Assembly (NCBI GenBank): GCA_002418705.1
Contig: DIEQ01000107.1
Span: forward strand, 1 to 15,968
Direction of reading: 5' to 3'
DNA length: 15,968 nt
Source: Mageeibacillus sp. UBA5770
Lineage (GTDB): Bacteria; Bacillota_A; Clostridia; Saccharofermentanales; Saccharofermentanaceae
Shown piece by piece: positions 6,681 through 14,103 of this stretch. Made by a program: the position numbers and the translations under genes. The notes beneath the pieces are model-generated. The model was not told where the DNA came from. It made no database searches and was given only the letters and a program-made list of their open reading frames with translations. The number at the start of each line of letters is the position of its first letter. Position 1 is the stretch's first letter.

Positions 6681-6989
6681 TATAGCTGCCTACTTCCAGG
6701 TGTTCATTCGAAAAACATCTGCTTATACTCATACATTCGCTGCGGAATCATTCTCTCTAATAATATATCCAAATCAGAATATTTGCATCGTAAAATCATA
6801 AAATTTTCGTTACAGGCTTATTTATTTTTTGCTATTCAGTCTAATGTCCATTATTTGTTGGGTAATGGGACGAAAATGGTGCAGGAAAAAGCCAGCCGGA
6901 CCTCCCTGGGAGGCAGCTCCGACTGACTTATGCATGGTCTGTTTTTGTATGCTGATATGTAGTGGGATGTATGTCCAACAGACAGGCTG
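6681..6989. other. 309-base gap between two minus-strand genes
   Basis: The half next to the transporter gene holds its terminator (6886-6924). The other half is A/T-rich and should contain the promoter of the 542-residue gene. A weak minus-strand candidate is TGCAAA with TATTAT 16 bases downstream (within about 6755-6790). I see no gene, tRNA or repeat here. Short open frames on + lack ribosome binding sites or run antisense into the transporter gene. Confidence 0.5.
6886..6924 (-). terminator. Intrinsic terminator of the EamA transporter gene
   Basis: On the minus strand AGTCGGA pairs with TCCGGCT (one G-T pair). A four-base bulge (GCTG) leads to an inner CCTCC/GGAGG stem with a three-base loop, and GGCTTTTT follows immediately. 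It lies 65 bases beyond the transporter's stop codon. The strong G/C stem and the U-run make this a convincing factor-independent terminator. Confidence 0.88.
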
Positions 6990-7988
6990 TTACGTCGTGA
7001 CCGGCGCTTTTTCCACAGCCTGTTTTGGGCTTTTTTGTCTTGAGACCGAGGGCTTGCGGCTTGATTCTTTTCGCGTACCGATGAGTATCATGCCGAGCAC
7101 GATCAGTGCGCCGCCCAGCCACTGGGGCAGGCCCGCGCGTTCCCGGAGGATTGTCACGGACAGAAGGAGCGACATGAACGGCATCATGCCCGAGAAGGCG
7201 GCGGCGGCTGATGCGCTGCTGCGTTTGATGCCGGCGTACCAGAAGATGAAGGCCAGGGCGGTTACAAATACTCCGTACCAGAGAAGCGCCAGCCATTCCT
7301 GCATGCCGAGCACGCCGATCGCCGGAAGCGGGTTTTCGAAAAGCGCCGGCCCCGTGCTCAAGATTCCTGCTATGCCGGTAACCAGAGCGGTCTGTACCAG
7401 TGGATCGAAGGACGCTTCCTGCCGGTGTGTGTTTTTCACATGATTAAGGCGCGAGAGGACATTGAAAAGCGATTCGCTTGCCGCTGCGCAGAGTACGAGC
7501 ATGTTCCCCCACATGTGTTCCATCGAAAATTGTCCGCCGGATGACACGACGCCCTGTATGAGGATGATGCCGCCCATTGTACTGAAAATGCCGACGAGGC
7601 CTTTGGCGCTGACCGGTTCTCTTAAGATGGTCAGTGCCAGGAGTGCGGTGAGTGCAGGTGCTGCTCCTGTCAGGATTCCGGCTTCTGCCGTACTTGTGCG
7701 CAGCAGTCCCTGCAATAAAAACATGCGGAACAGAAATATGCCGAATAAGGCCTGAAGGAACAGGATTCCCCAGTCGCGGACCCCCATGCTGCGGACTGTG
7801 CGGATTAGTTTTTTCGCGCAGATTGCCACCAGGAATAGAAAACCCAGCAGCAGGCTGACTGCCGTGATCGTGAAAACGCCGAGTTTGCCGGACAGATATC
7901 GCGCGGATATGACAGATGTTCCGGCCAGTGTAAAGGCACAGAGCAGATATATTGACCCTTTGAAATGTTCGGTCTGATTCTTTTCCAA
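6990..7988 (-). CDS. EamA/DMT family transporter, probable metabolite exporter
   Basis: An inner-membrane transporter of about 332 residues with ten predicted hydrophobic helices in two EamA repeats. The repeats end in matching segments: ILREPVSAKGLVGIFSTMGG and ILRERAGLPQWLGGALIVLG, as is usual in this family of metabolite exporters. A hydrophilic, lysine-rich tail of about 28 residues follows the last helix. The start is probably the TTG at 7988, because AGAAGG is 6 bases upstream on the minus strand; an open frame reaches 8105, but its extra residues would overlap the divergent regulator gene and its operator and have no ribosome site. The gene is back to back with a MocR-type regulator, an arrangement in which the regulator usually controls the transporter. 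The substrate cannot be told from sequence; an amino acid or a vitamin B6-related compound would fit the neighbour, but that is inference. Confidence 0.9.
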   Translation of the reverse strand: MEKNQTEHFKGSIYLLCAFTLAGTSVISARYLSGKLGVFTITAVSLLLGFLFLVAICAKKLIRTVRSMGVRDWGILFLQALFGIFLFRMFLLQGLLRTSTAEAGILTGAAPALTALLALTILREPVSAKGLVGIFSTMGGIILIQGVVSSGGQFSMEHMWGNMLVLCAAASESLFNVLSRLNHVKNTHRQEASFDPLVQTALVTGIAGILSTGPALFENPLPAIGVLGMQEWLALLWYGVFVTALAFIFWYAGIKRSSASAAAAFSGMMPFMSLLLSVTILRERAGLPQWLGGALIVLGMILIGTRKESSRKPSVSRQKSPKQAVEKAPVTT

Positions 7989-8026
7989 AATGACCCTTCT
8001 TTCCCCGTCACGGATGCAGATAAATA

Positions 8027-8062
8027 TGCTACTATTAAACACGAGTAACTGGCATGTAGTAA
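8027..8062. promoter_or_regulatory. Overlapping divergent promoters of the transporter and regulator genes
   Basis: On +, TGCTACTAT (8027-8035) is an extended -10 element for the regulator gene, about 72 bases before its ATG. On -, TTTAAT (8039-8034) is a 5/6 match to -10, with a weak TTACTA (8062-8057) 17 bases upstream, for the transporter gene. The two -10 regions overlap, so the polymerases would compete. These are consensus matches by eye. Confidence 0.42.
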
Positions 8063-8070
8063 GTGCCAGT
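8048..8070. promoter_or_regulatory. Inverted repeat, probable operator of the MocR-type regulator
   Basis: ACTGGCA (8048-8054) and TGCCAGT (8064-8070) are perfect 7-base arms around a 9-base centre. Two further CCAGT copies follow at 8086-8090 and 8091-8095, giving three direct CCAGT units plus one inverted. MocR/PdxR regulators are known to use direct and inverted repeats. The site lies just downstream of the regulator's predicted transcription start and over the transporter's -35 region, so bound protein could affect both genes. Confidence 0.55.
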
Positions 8071-8106
8071 ATTGCATCAATTTGACCAGTCCAGTTGGAG
8101 GACATT

Positions 8107-9567
8107 ATGTGGGGAATTGACCTTAACCGCGATAGTGATACGTCTTTATCGCGCCAAATCTACAGGACACTCCGTGATCAGATCACGGACGGGCAGATTG
8201 CGGCAGGCGAAACAATCCCGTCGACACGCGAGCTGGCCAAGGGACTTGCGGTCTCGCGCAACACCGTCAGCGAAGCCTATGACATGCTGTCGGCCGAAGG
8301 ATATATTACCAGCCGGCAGGGCTCTCCGACGCGGGTGTCTGAAGGACTGTTTATTGAAGCATCACGTCCGGGCGGGCGCGGCGGGCGCGACGGTCACGAA
8401 TCCGTCGGAATACTTAACTCGCATACCGCGCACCCGGATCACTTTATCCCGACGGATTCAAATCCGCCTCACGCCTACCCGATCCTCGCCGATTTCCACA
8501 CGGGAAAGCCCGACCTGAGGCAGTTTCCCCGTTCGGGTTGGCTCACGATCATGCGCAAGGCTTCAGAGGATCTTTCCCTGCTGGATTACGGGTATACGGG
8601 GCCCGAAGGCCTTGCCTCACTGCGCGTGGAGATTGCAGCCTGGCTGTTCCGGAGCCGGGGACTCTTCGTCTCGGCTGATGATATTTTTATCACGGCCGGG
8701 GCCACACACGCGCTGCATCTGATCGCTGACCTGCTGTGCCATAACGGACGCGGTATTGTCATTGAGGATCCCTGTCATCTTGGCATGCTTCGGGTGCTGC
8801 GCAGTAAGGGCTATCCGATCTGGCCCGTTCCGGCGGATGAACAGGGACTCCGGACCGACCTTCTCGAAAAACGGGATGCGGCAGCCATTTATGTGACGCC
8901 TTCGCACCAGTTCCCCCTCGGGGGCATTCTCCCTGCTGTCCGCCGGGCGGCGCTTATCAGGTACGCTCGCGAAAATGACGCATATGTTATTGAGGATGAT
9001 TATGACAGTGAATACCGCTATGCCGGCGAACCCGTAGCACCACTTTGTGCCATGGATCCGGAGCGGGTTATCTATGTGGGTACCTTCAGCAAGATTCTTT
9101 TCCAGGCGCTGCGCATCGGCTATGTCGTTCTACCGCGGCCTCTTCAGGCAAGGTGGCGATACCTGCGCACGCACACGGATGTACAGAATCCGCCTTTTGA
9201 ACAGGCTGCACTGGCACAGTTCCTGCATACCCGGAAGCTGGACCGTCATGTCCAGAGAATGCGCCGCCTCTATGGGGACCGGCGCAGGAAATTGCTTGAC
9301 GCGCTGCAGGAATTTTTCGGGTCGGCTTGGCGGACATGGGGTGATGCGGCCGGACTTCATGTCGCCGTCGAGTTTCCCGGCAAGTGTTTTGATGAGACAT
9401 TTTTTGAAAAAAGCCGGAAAGCGGGCATACGAATTACGCCCGTCGAATACCACAGCATCTGCAAGGGCCGGCACCGCGACAAGCTCCTGCTGAGCTACGG
9501 TCACCTCGAACCTGAGGAGATAACGCAGAGTGTGAAGCTGCTCAAAGAGCTGCTGGAAGGTTTTTGA
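8107..9567 (+). CDS. MocR/PdxR-type regulator (GntR helix-turn-helix fused to aminotransferase domain)
   Basis: A 486-residue transcription regulator. A GntR-type winged helix-turn-helix occupies about 8-76 (LSRQIYRTLRDQITDG, then IPSTRELAKGLAVSRNTVSE). After a Gly/Arg-rich linker (about 85-100), a fold-type I aminotransferase domain runs to the end. Its PLP features are present: the GYTGPEGLASLR block (about 162-173), VIEDDYDSEYRY (about 294-305) and the Schiff-base lysine K329 in VGTFSKILFQALRIGY. Such proteins bind PLP and use it, alone or with an amine, as effector rather than as an enzyme cofactor. The ATG at 8107 follows GGAGG by 5 bases; the in-frame TTG at 8095 has no ribosome site. 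It is divergent from the EamA gene, which it probably controls together with itself. A strong terminator stands 30 bases past its stop. No pdxS or pdxT gene is in the window, so a role in vitamin B6 synthesis should not be assumed. Confidence 0.95.
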   Translation: MWGIDLNRDSDTSLSRQIYRTLRDQITDGQIAAGETIPSTRELAKGLAVSRNTVSEAYDMLSAEGYITSRQGSPTRVSEGLFIEASRPGGRGGRDGHESVGILNSHTAHPDHFIPTDSNPPHAYPILADFHTGKPDLRQFPRSGWLTIMRKASEDLSLLDYGYTGPEGLASLRVEIAAWLFRSRGLFVSADDIFITAGATHALHLIADLLCHNGRGIVIEDPCHLGMLRVLRSKGYPIWPVPADEQGLRTDLLEKRDAAAIYVTPSHQFPLGGILPAVRRAALIRYARENDAYVIEDDYDSEYRYAGEPVAPLCAMDPERVIYVGTFSKILFQALRIGYVVLPRPLQARWRYLRTHTDVQNPPFEQAALAQFLHTRKLDRHVQRMRRLYGDRRRKLLDALQEFFGSAWRTWGDAAGLHVAVEFPGKCFDETFFEKSRKAGIRITPVEYHSICKGRHRDKLLLSYGHLEPEEITQSVKLLKELLEGF

Positions 9568-9597
9568 TGAACCGGCAGCGGGCTGAAATTAAGTGCA

Positions 9598-9632
9598 AAA
9601 CCGCGGCGCCGCGGTTTATTTCTTTTTCTTTA
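9598..9632. terminator. Perfect 20-bp palindrome terminator shared by two convergent genes
   Basis: The arm AAACCGCGGC (9598-9607) is followed directly by its exact complement (9608-9617), giving an 8-bp stem with a GCGC loop. On + it is followed by a U-rich run (TTTATTTCTTTTTC) and ends the MocR-type gene. The same bases encode the lysine-rich C-terminus and TAA stop of the TPR gene on -. In the minus direction only TTTTGC follows, so termination there would be weaker. Confidence 0.85.
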
Positions 9633-10335
9633 TCGTGTACACGTATCCTTTTTCGATTTTCTTCTCGAGAGCAAGGATGTGGTTGTCAATTACTTTCTTG
9701 AATGTATCTTCTGTGACGGTGTCGCCGTCGATTGTTTTGTAGGTGATGGGCTTGTAGTAGCGGGTCTTTTTGGCATGCTGGAGGACGTTCATCGCTGCGG
9801 TCAGCTGGTTCTTTTTGATGTGGATGGACGACGAACGGCAGTAGGGTCCCGGATAGAAGGGTGTGAGCTCGATTTCTTTGCTGTAACAGGGGAGCGCCTG
9901 GTTGTAGGCATACTTGCCTTCGTAGGCTTTGCCCAAATTGGCATACATCTGTGCGAGATGGATTTTCAGCTCTTCTTCGGGAGTGAACTGCTTGCTTCCC
10001 CACGTGTGGACGGTGTTCTCGAAGGCGCCATCGTAGGGTTCGCCGGCAAGGTATAGCTCGATAGCGCGTATCGCGTTGTCTCTGTGTTCTGATTTGGAGC
10101 GGATGTAGGCGATCGCACTTATGTATTTTTGTCTGGGAGTCTCAGGCGAGCCGCACAGCTCTATGACTTTGTCGAGTACAGCCTGGCGGGTGGGACATTT
10201 CTGCAGGATCTTTATAAGCTTTTTGTCGTGGACTTCGCCGGTGGATAATGCGGGAGCGTATAGCAGTTCTTCTGCAAGGTCAATGTTCACACCGGTCTTT
10301 TTTTCCGGAATCGTTAAAAAACTAAATAGCCCCAT
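9616..10335 (-). CDS. TPR-containing protein of unknown function
   Basis: A 239-residue soluble protein. The central-to-late part (about 122-191) looks like two tetratricopeptide repeats: LAQMYANLGKAYEGKYAYNQALPCY, then PFYPGPYCRSSSIHIKKNQL with AAMNVLQHAKK. Such repeats mediate protein binding. The N-terminal 120 residues (MGLFSFLTIPEKKTGVNI, then helical segments) have no motif I know. The protein ends in KKKK, encoded opposite the U-run of the neighbour's terminator. The ATG at 10335 follows AAAGGAG by 7 bases; an open frame extends to 10518 but lacks a ribosome site and overlaps the hydrolase gene. It has its own -10-like TATAAT about 100 bases upstream. No partner can be suggested from context. 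Confidence 0.82.
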   Translation of the reverse strand: MGLFSFLTIPEKKTGVNIDLAEELLYAPALSTGEVHDKKLIKILQKCPTRQAVLDKVIELCGSPETPRQKYISAIAYIRSKSEHRDNAIRAIELYLAGEPYDGAFENTVHTWGSKQFTPEEELKIHLAQMYANLGKAYEGKYAYNQALPCYSKEIELTPFYPGPYCRSSSIHIKKNQLTAAMNVLQHAKKTRYYKPITYKTIDGDTVTEDTFKKVIDNHILALEKKIEKGYVYTIKKKK

Positions 10336-10435
10336 ATTCGGTCTCCTTTGATCGAAAAATGTGTGGTTATGTAGGTTTGAAATATTTCGCAGGCGGAAAG
10401 GGCGTTTGAGTAACGCAGGACTTTCACACAGTTTC

Positions 10436-10441
10436 ATTATA
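10436..10441 (-). promoter_or_regulatory. Perfect -10 element upstream of the TPR gene
   Basis: TATAAT on the minus strand (10441-10436) lies about 100 bases ahead of the TPR gene start, in the 145-base gap after the hydrolase gene. No convincing -35 element is seen at normal spacing, and no terminator for the hydrolase gene is visible in the gap, so read-through is also possible. Confidence 0.3.
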
Positions 10442-10480
10442 TGCCACGTATAACATGTATGGATAGGGAATTTGATGCGC

Positions 10481-11554
10481 TTACCCGAATGTTTCCAGAT
10501 ACGCAAGCAATATCTCATTGAACTCGTCGCTGTGTGTCTCCATCGGGCAATGATACGCCCCTTCTATGCCGGTGAAGGTGAAGTTTTGGAGGTGACGGGC
10601 CAGCTCGTCTGTCTGTGTAAATGGTACCCAGGTATCTTCCCTGCCCCATATTCCATAGAAGGACACGTCGATTTCGCTGAGCTTTTCAACCGGGAGATTG
10701 CCGCTTGTCCTCAGGAATCCGAGTGCGCTTCGTGCGGTTCCCGGCAGCTGCAGCGGTTCGGCATAGGCTCGCACAGCGTCTGTACTTGGTGTTGTCCCGT
10801 ACGCTGATGCGAGTATATTGGCGAAGTTCTTCCCGGTGAGCACGAATCTCTCCAATATGACCTGGACATATCTGTTAATCGGCGGAATCTGCAAAAGGCC
10901 GCTCGATCCCTGGTTGGTCTCAAGTAGGGCACCGTCGAAAAGGATAACACTTTGTGTCCGGGCGGGGTTCAGGTAAGCCATGCCCGTGACGGTTCCTCCG
11001 CCCATGCTGTGCCCGCCTAAAAACCAGCGCGAGGCGAGCCCGGCCTCTTGCTCAGCGATTTCAGCGGCGTCTTTTTCTTCGATCTGATCAATCAGCTTCC
11101 ACAGGAGCGCAGCCCGGCTGAGCTGGCTGTGGTCGAAATCCGTGCTTCGGGAGGAATAGCCGAAGCCGGGCAGATCAACGGAAAGGACTTCGTAGCCTGC
11201 GTCGACAAGTACGGGTACCGTCAGATTGAAGCTGTAGGTTGAGCCGCCAAGTCCGTGGACCAGGAGGATCCGGCCCAGGGGCTGCTGACCTTCAGGCTTT
11301 TGGAGGCGGTAATGCAGCAGGACTGAATCAATTTGGGTAAACTGACTGTCTGCATAAGGCGTCTCGGGCGGGTTATCCGATGCTTTTGAGAGCGGGATCA
11401 GATAGGGTAGCAACGCAATAAAGAACAGGACAGCAACGATTATGAGTAGAATTTTACGCTTTGAGGCTTTGCGTTTTGACACTTTGATCTCTGCGTCTTC
11501 GCCCTTTGTGACATGACTCATCGTGACTTGGCTTTTCATGTCTTTTTCTTTCAT
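10481..11554 (-). CDS. Membrane-anchored alpha/beta hydrolase
   Basis: A 357-residue hydrolase with one N-terminal membrane anchor. A basic stretch (KVSKRKASKRK, 24-34) precedes the single hydrophobic helix (about 35-56), so the catalytic domain probably faces outward. The alpha/beta hydrolase core runs from about 75 to 355: the oxyanion-hole motif HGLGG (100-104), SVDLPGFGYS (125-134), the nucleophile elbow GHSMGG with S183, D307 in WGREDTWVP, and H335 in EGAYHCPMETH complete a Ser-Asp-His triad. This fits an esterase, lipase or related hydrolase of unknown substrate. The ATG at 11554 follows AGAGG by 5 bases. An array of short tandem repeats starts 13 bases upstream of the start codon. The gene runs in the direction of the TPR gene and is divergent from the DUF1801 gene. 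Confidence 0.92.
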   Translation of the reverse strand: MKEKDMKSQVTMSHVTKGEDAEIKVSKRKASKRKILLIIVAVLFFIALLPYLIPLSKASDNPPETPYADSQFTQIDSVLLHYRLQKPEGQQPLGRILLVHGLGGSTYSFNLTVPVLVDAGYEVLSVDLPGFGYSSRSTDFDHSQLSRAALLWKLIDQIEEKDAAEIAEQEAGLASRWFLGGHSMGGGTVTGMAYLNPARTQSVILFDGALLETNQGSSGLLQIPPINRYVQVILERFVLTGKNFANILASAYGTTPSTDAVRAYAEPLQLPGTARSALGFLRTSGNLPVEKLSEIDVSFYGIWGREDTWVPFTQTDELARHLQNFTFTGIEGAYHCPMETHSDEFNEILLAYLETFG

Positions 11555-11567
11555 GCGGGCCTCTTTT

Positions 11568-11661
11568 CTATAACCTCTGCTGTATAGGTTCTGATTTTCT
11601 ATAACCTCTGCTCTTAAGTTCTAACTTTATATAACCTCTGCCCGATAAGCTCTGATACAAT
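11568..11661. repeat. Three tandem 30-31 bp repeats in a divergent promoter region
   Basis: The unit TATAACCTCTGC starts at 11569, 11600 and 11630, a period of 31 then 30 bases. Each is followed after 3-4 bases by a diverged half-copy (ATAGGTTCTGA, TTAAGTTCTAA, ATAAGCTCTGA), so the array can also be read as six units of about 15 bases. The AACCT and AGGTT halves of the first unit are complementary. The array fills most of the 168 bases between the hydrolase (-) and DUF1801 (+) genes, which fits a multi-copy regulator site. Confidence 0.75.
11653..11661 (+). promoter_or_regulatory. Extended -10 element of the DUF1801 gene
   Basis: TGATACAAT has the TGn extension and a 5/6 match to TATAAT. It lies 61 bases before the start codon at 11723, at the end of the tandem repeat array; its first bases belong to the last half-repeat. 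No good -35 element is seen, as is usual for extended -10 promoters. Confidence 0.42.
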
Positions 11662-11722
11662 TAGATTATGACATCAGACCGTTGCGACAGATGAAGAAAC
11701 AGGAAAATCGGAGGTCGATATT

Positions 11723-12184
11723 ATGAATTATGAAGCGGCCAGCCCTGAAGAATATATCGAACTGCTGCCGGAGGACAGGAAAGCGGCTGTGACGCAGCTT
11801 CGAAATGTCATCAGGGAGAATCTTCCGGTAGGTTTTGCAGAAGAAATGTCTTATGGCATGATCGGCTATGTTGTCCCTCACAGTATATATCCGCCGGGAT
11901 ATCATGTGAATCCGAAACTTCCTCTGCCATTTCTTAGTATTGGCTCGCAGAAGAATTATATTGCGCTGTATCATCTGGGCATGTATGCATCACCGGAGAT
12001 TCTTGAATGGTTCCGGGCCGAATATCCCGGGCGCACCGGTGCAAAGCTTGACATGGGAAAGAGCTGTATCCGCTTCAAAAAACCGGAGCAGATTCCTTAT
12101 GACCTGATTGCCGAGCTTTGCCGCAAGATGAGTGTTGCGGATTTTATCAGTCAATATGAAAAGCAGCTTATAGCTGCTAAGTAA
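11723..12184 (+). CDS. DUF1801 (YdhG-like) domain protein
   Basis: A 153-residue soluble protein of the DUF1801 family. It begins with the typical SPEEYIELLPEDRKAAVTQL helix (8-27) and continues with EEMSYGMIGYVVP (40-52), PLPFLSIGSQKNYIALYHLG, and near the end GKSCIRFKKPEQIPYDLIAEL, all diagnostic of the family. A Bacillus relative has been linked to iron handling, but for this group the role is largely unproven. GGAGG (11710-11714) is 8 bases ahead of the ATG. The last 22 bases of the gene and the sequence just after it are repeated 46 bases downstream, directly before the GDPD gene. The two genes are 55 bases apart with no terminator between them, so co-transcription is likely. Confidence 0.88.
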   Translation: MNYEAASPEEYIELLPEDRKAAVTQLRNVIRENLPVGFAEEMSYGMIGYVVPHSIYPPGYHVNPKLPLPFLSIGSQKNYIALYHLGMYASPEILEWFRAEYPGRTGAKLDMGKSCIRFKKPEQIPYDLIAELCRKMSVADFISQYEKQLIAAK

Positions 12185-12233
12185 GGATCTAATCCGTCAT
12201 CAGGCAATGCAGCTTGTTGCTGCTAAGTAAGGA
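12163..12233 (+). repeat. 25-bp direct repeat at the end of the DUF1801 gene and before the GDPD gene
   Basis: Bases 12163-12187 and 12209-12233 match at 23 of 25 positions, offset 46. Both end in GCTGCTAAGTAAGGA. In the first copy this is the gene's last codons and its TAA stop. In the second copy the same AAGGA forms the ribosome binding site of the GDPD gene. This looks like a local tandem duplication that supplied a translation signal. Confidence 0.8.
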
Positions 12234-12239
12234 GTCCAT

Positions 12240-14102
12240 ATGTGGGATCTCTACCGCGATAATGTCAGGCTGCTCAAAATGAATTTCCGGGCACTCCTGT
12301 GGTTCGAGGTTCTGTATAAGCTGCTGGCTGCGGTAACTCTGTATCCGCTGATTCTTTTTCTTTTGGATTTTGCGATTGAACAGGCCGGGCTGGTCTATCT
12401 GACGAACAGTAATCTCGAGGAGTTTTTGCTGCAGCCACTGTCGATTTTCCTGATTATTGTCATCGTTTCTGTGATTGTCATCTACTCGCTTTTCGAGCTG
12501 GTTGTATTGACGGTCTGTTATGACTTGAGCCATAAAGGTGAAAAAACAGATGTTGTTACATTATTTTTGACGGGGGCATCGCGTCTTGCCGCGGTTCTTC
12601 GACCGCAGGGTGTGCTGCTGTTCGTCGTCGTGCTGGCGGCGGCGGCCTTCTTTGACCTTCCGTTCGCCTCTTCTCTCATCTCCATGTCGACCTTTTCTGA
12701 TTATATGAGTGCCTTCTGGGGAAGCCACCACACGTATTATATTATTGCGGCCGTTATTTTCGCGCTGATTCTCTACCTGCTCAGCTTCCTGCTTTTCACG
12801 GTGCATTATCTGATTATCGAAAACAGGAAGTTCTCCGCTGCGCTCCGGGCCAGCCGCAATCTGGTAAAGGGTGAATCTTTTCGCAATGCCCTGCGGTTCG
12901 GCGTCTGGTTCTTCATGCTTTTCCTGGTACTTGCTGTTGTATACGGCGCGTTCATCGTTGCTGCGGCCTTCGTTGTCAGGGGCTTTTGGCCTGCCGATGC
13001 GCAGGGCACAGCATTCCTGACCGGAGCGAGGATCATCACGCAATTTATGACGCTGGTATTGTATGGGATCTTCACACCGCTCGCATTCCTGATGGTCAGC
13101 ACTCTCTTTTACAAGCTCAAAGAACGTCGAAAAGAACCTCCTCTGTCGGTTCTGAATCCGCGGCCCAACCGGACTGTCAAGAAGTGGATCGATATCCTGC
13201 TTGTCCTGATCCTTGTGACCAGCATTGTGTTGAACTTCAATGCGATTAATCTCGCTCTGCAGGCCAGCGTCCTCCGGAATGTTGAACTTGTCCGGATGCC
13301 TGCAATCACAGCGCACCGCGGCAGTTCGCAGGAAGCGCCCGAAAACACACTGGCCGCGATCGAAATGGCGGCTTCCCATATGGCTGATTATGCGGAGATC
13401 GACGTCCGAGCCACGCAGGACGGCGTAGTCGTCCTGATGCATGACGAGAACCTGCGAAGAACCACCGGCGTAGACATGAACATATGGGAACTGACTTACG
13501 AACAGGTCCGGAGCCTCGATGCGGGCATCTGGCTGTCACCTGAATTTGCCGGCGAAAAGATACCGACGCTCGATGAAGTCATGAAATTTGCGGACAGTAA
13601 AATCATGCTGAATATTGAGATTAAGACTTCTGAGAACAGTCCGGAGCTCGTCGAATCCGTCGTGAAAATTATTCAGGACAATCATTTTGAGGACCGCTGT
13701 GTGATCTCTACCTTCAATTACGGCGTGCTTTTCCGGATAAAGGCATTGGATCCGGACATTCAGACCGGCATCATCATAACCGTCGCTTTTGCGCGCTACA
13801 CCAACCTTTCCGATGTTGATTTCTACAGTCTGAATGCGCGCTTCCTGACACGCGACAAAGTCGAAAAGCTGCACTATCTCGGATATAAAGTATTTGCATG
13901 GGGCGTCGACAATGTCTCGACAGCCAGGCGCATGCTCAACATCGGAGTCGACAATATCATCACCTCCGATCCGCTCATTGCCAAAGAAACCGTCTATACG
14001 GCCAGGGCGAACTGGTTTGTCCTGCAGACAGCCAAGTATGTGCTCGGTGATACCGAAGTGAAGCAGGAAAATGTGACCAATGTGTTCCTGCCGTACTGGT
14101 GA
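12240..14102 (+). CDS. Glycerophosphodiester phosphodiesterase with N-terminal membrane domain
   Basis: A 620-residue membrane enzyme that should cleave glycerophosphodiesters to glycerol 3-phosphate and an alcohol. Residues 1-340 form a membrane domain with about seven or eight hydrophobic helices, of the kind fused to GDPD domains in Firmicutes. Residues about 353-600 are the GDPD TIM barrel: HRG at 359-361 in ITAHRGSSQEAPENT, E386-I-D388 in AEIDV, H401-D402 in LMHDENLRRTTG, and E460-I-K462 in NIEIKT, the complete acid-base and metal-binding set. AAGGAG stands 5 bases ahead of the ATG and lies in the second copy of a 25-bp repeat. The gene ends one base before the convergent GGDEF gene, with no terminator between them. 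The membrane-domain type may act on lipoteichoic-acid-like or glycerophospholipid head groups at the cell surface; that is inference from the family. Confidence 0.95.
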   Translation: MWDLYRDNVRLLKMNFRALLWFEVLYKLLAAVTLYPLILFLLDFAIEQAGLVYLTNSNLEEFLLQPLSIFLIIVIVSVIVIYSLFELVVLTVCYDLSHKGEKTDVVTLFLTGASRLAAVLRPQGVLLFVVVLAAAAFFDLPFASSLISMSTFSDYMSAFWGSHHTYYIIAAVIFALILYLLSFLLFTVHYLIIENRKFSAALRASRNLVKGESFRNALRFGVWFFMLFLVLAVVYGAFIVAAAFVVRGFWPADAQGTAFLTGARIITQFMTLVLYGIFTPLAFLMVSTLFYKLKERRKEPPLSVLNPRPNRTVKKWIDILLVLILVTSIVLNFNAINLALQASVLRNVELVRMPAITAHRGSSQEAPENTLAAIEMAASHMADYAEIDVRATQDGVVVLMHDENLRRTTGVDMNIWELTYEQVRSLDAGIWLSPEFAGEKIPTLDEVMKFADSKIMLNIEIKTSENSPELVESVVKIIQDNHFEDRCVISTFNYGVLFRIKALDPDIQTGIIITVAFARYTNLSDVDFYSLNARFLTRDKVEKLHYLGYKVFAWGVDNVSTARRMLNIGVDNIITSDPLIAKETVYTARANWFVLQTAKYVLGDTEVKQENVTNVFLPYW

Positions 14103-14103
14103 A

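Noticed and set aside
6829..7443. Open frame on + (204 codons) antisense to the EamA gene
   Set aside because: It lies over the transporter's terminator and coding part; the minus-strand protein has a clear family, while this one shows no domain and no ribosome binding site.
7989..8105. N-terminal extension of the EamA protein up to 8105
   Set aside because: No ribosome binding site at 8105; it would overlap the regulator gene's leader and operator, and the residues are not typical of the family's first segment. TTG at 7988 with AGAAGG fits better.
11568..11661. Tandem repeats considered as a CRISPR array
   Set aside because: The repeat unit is only about 12 bases, the spacers are diverged half-copies rather than unique sequence, there are three copies, and no cas gene is nearby.
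12561..13442. Long open frame on - (293 codons) antisense to the GDPD gene
   Set aside because: It has very biased composition (D, E, Q, R, H), no ribosome binding site and no recognisable domain, and it mirrors the strongly supported membrane domain and the start of the catalytic domain on +.
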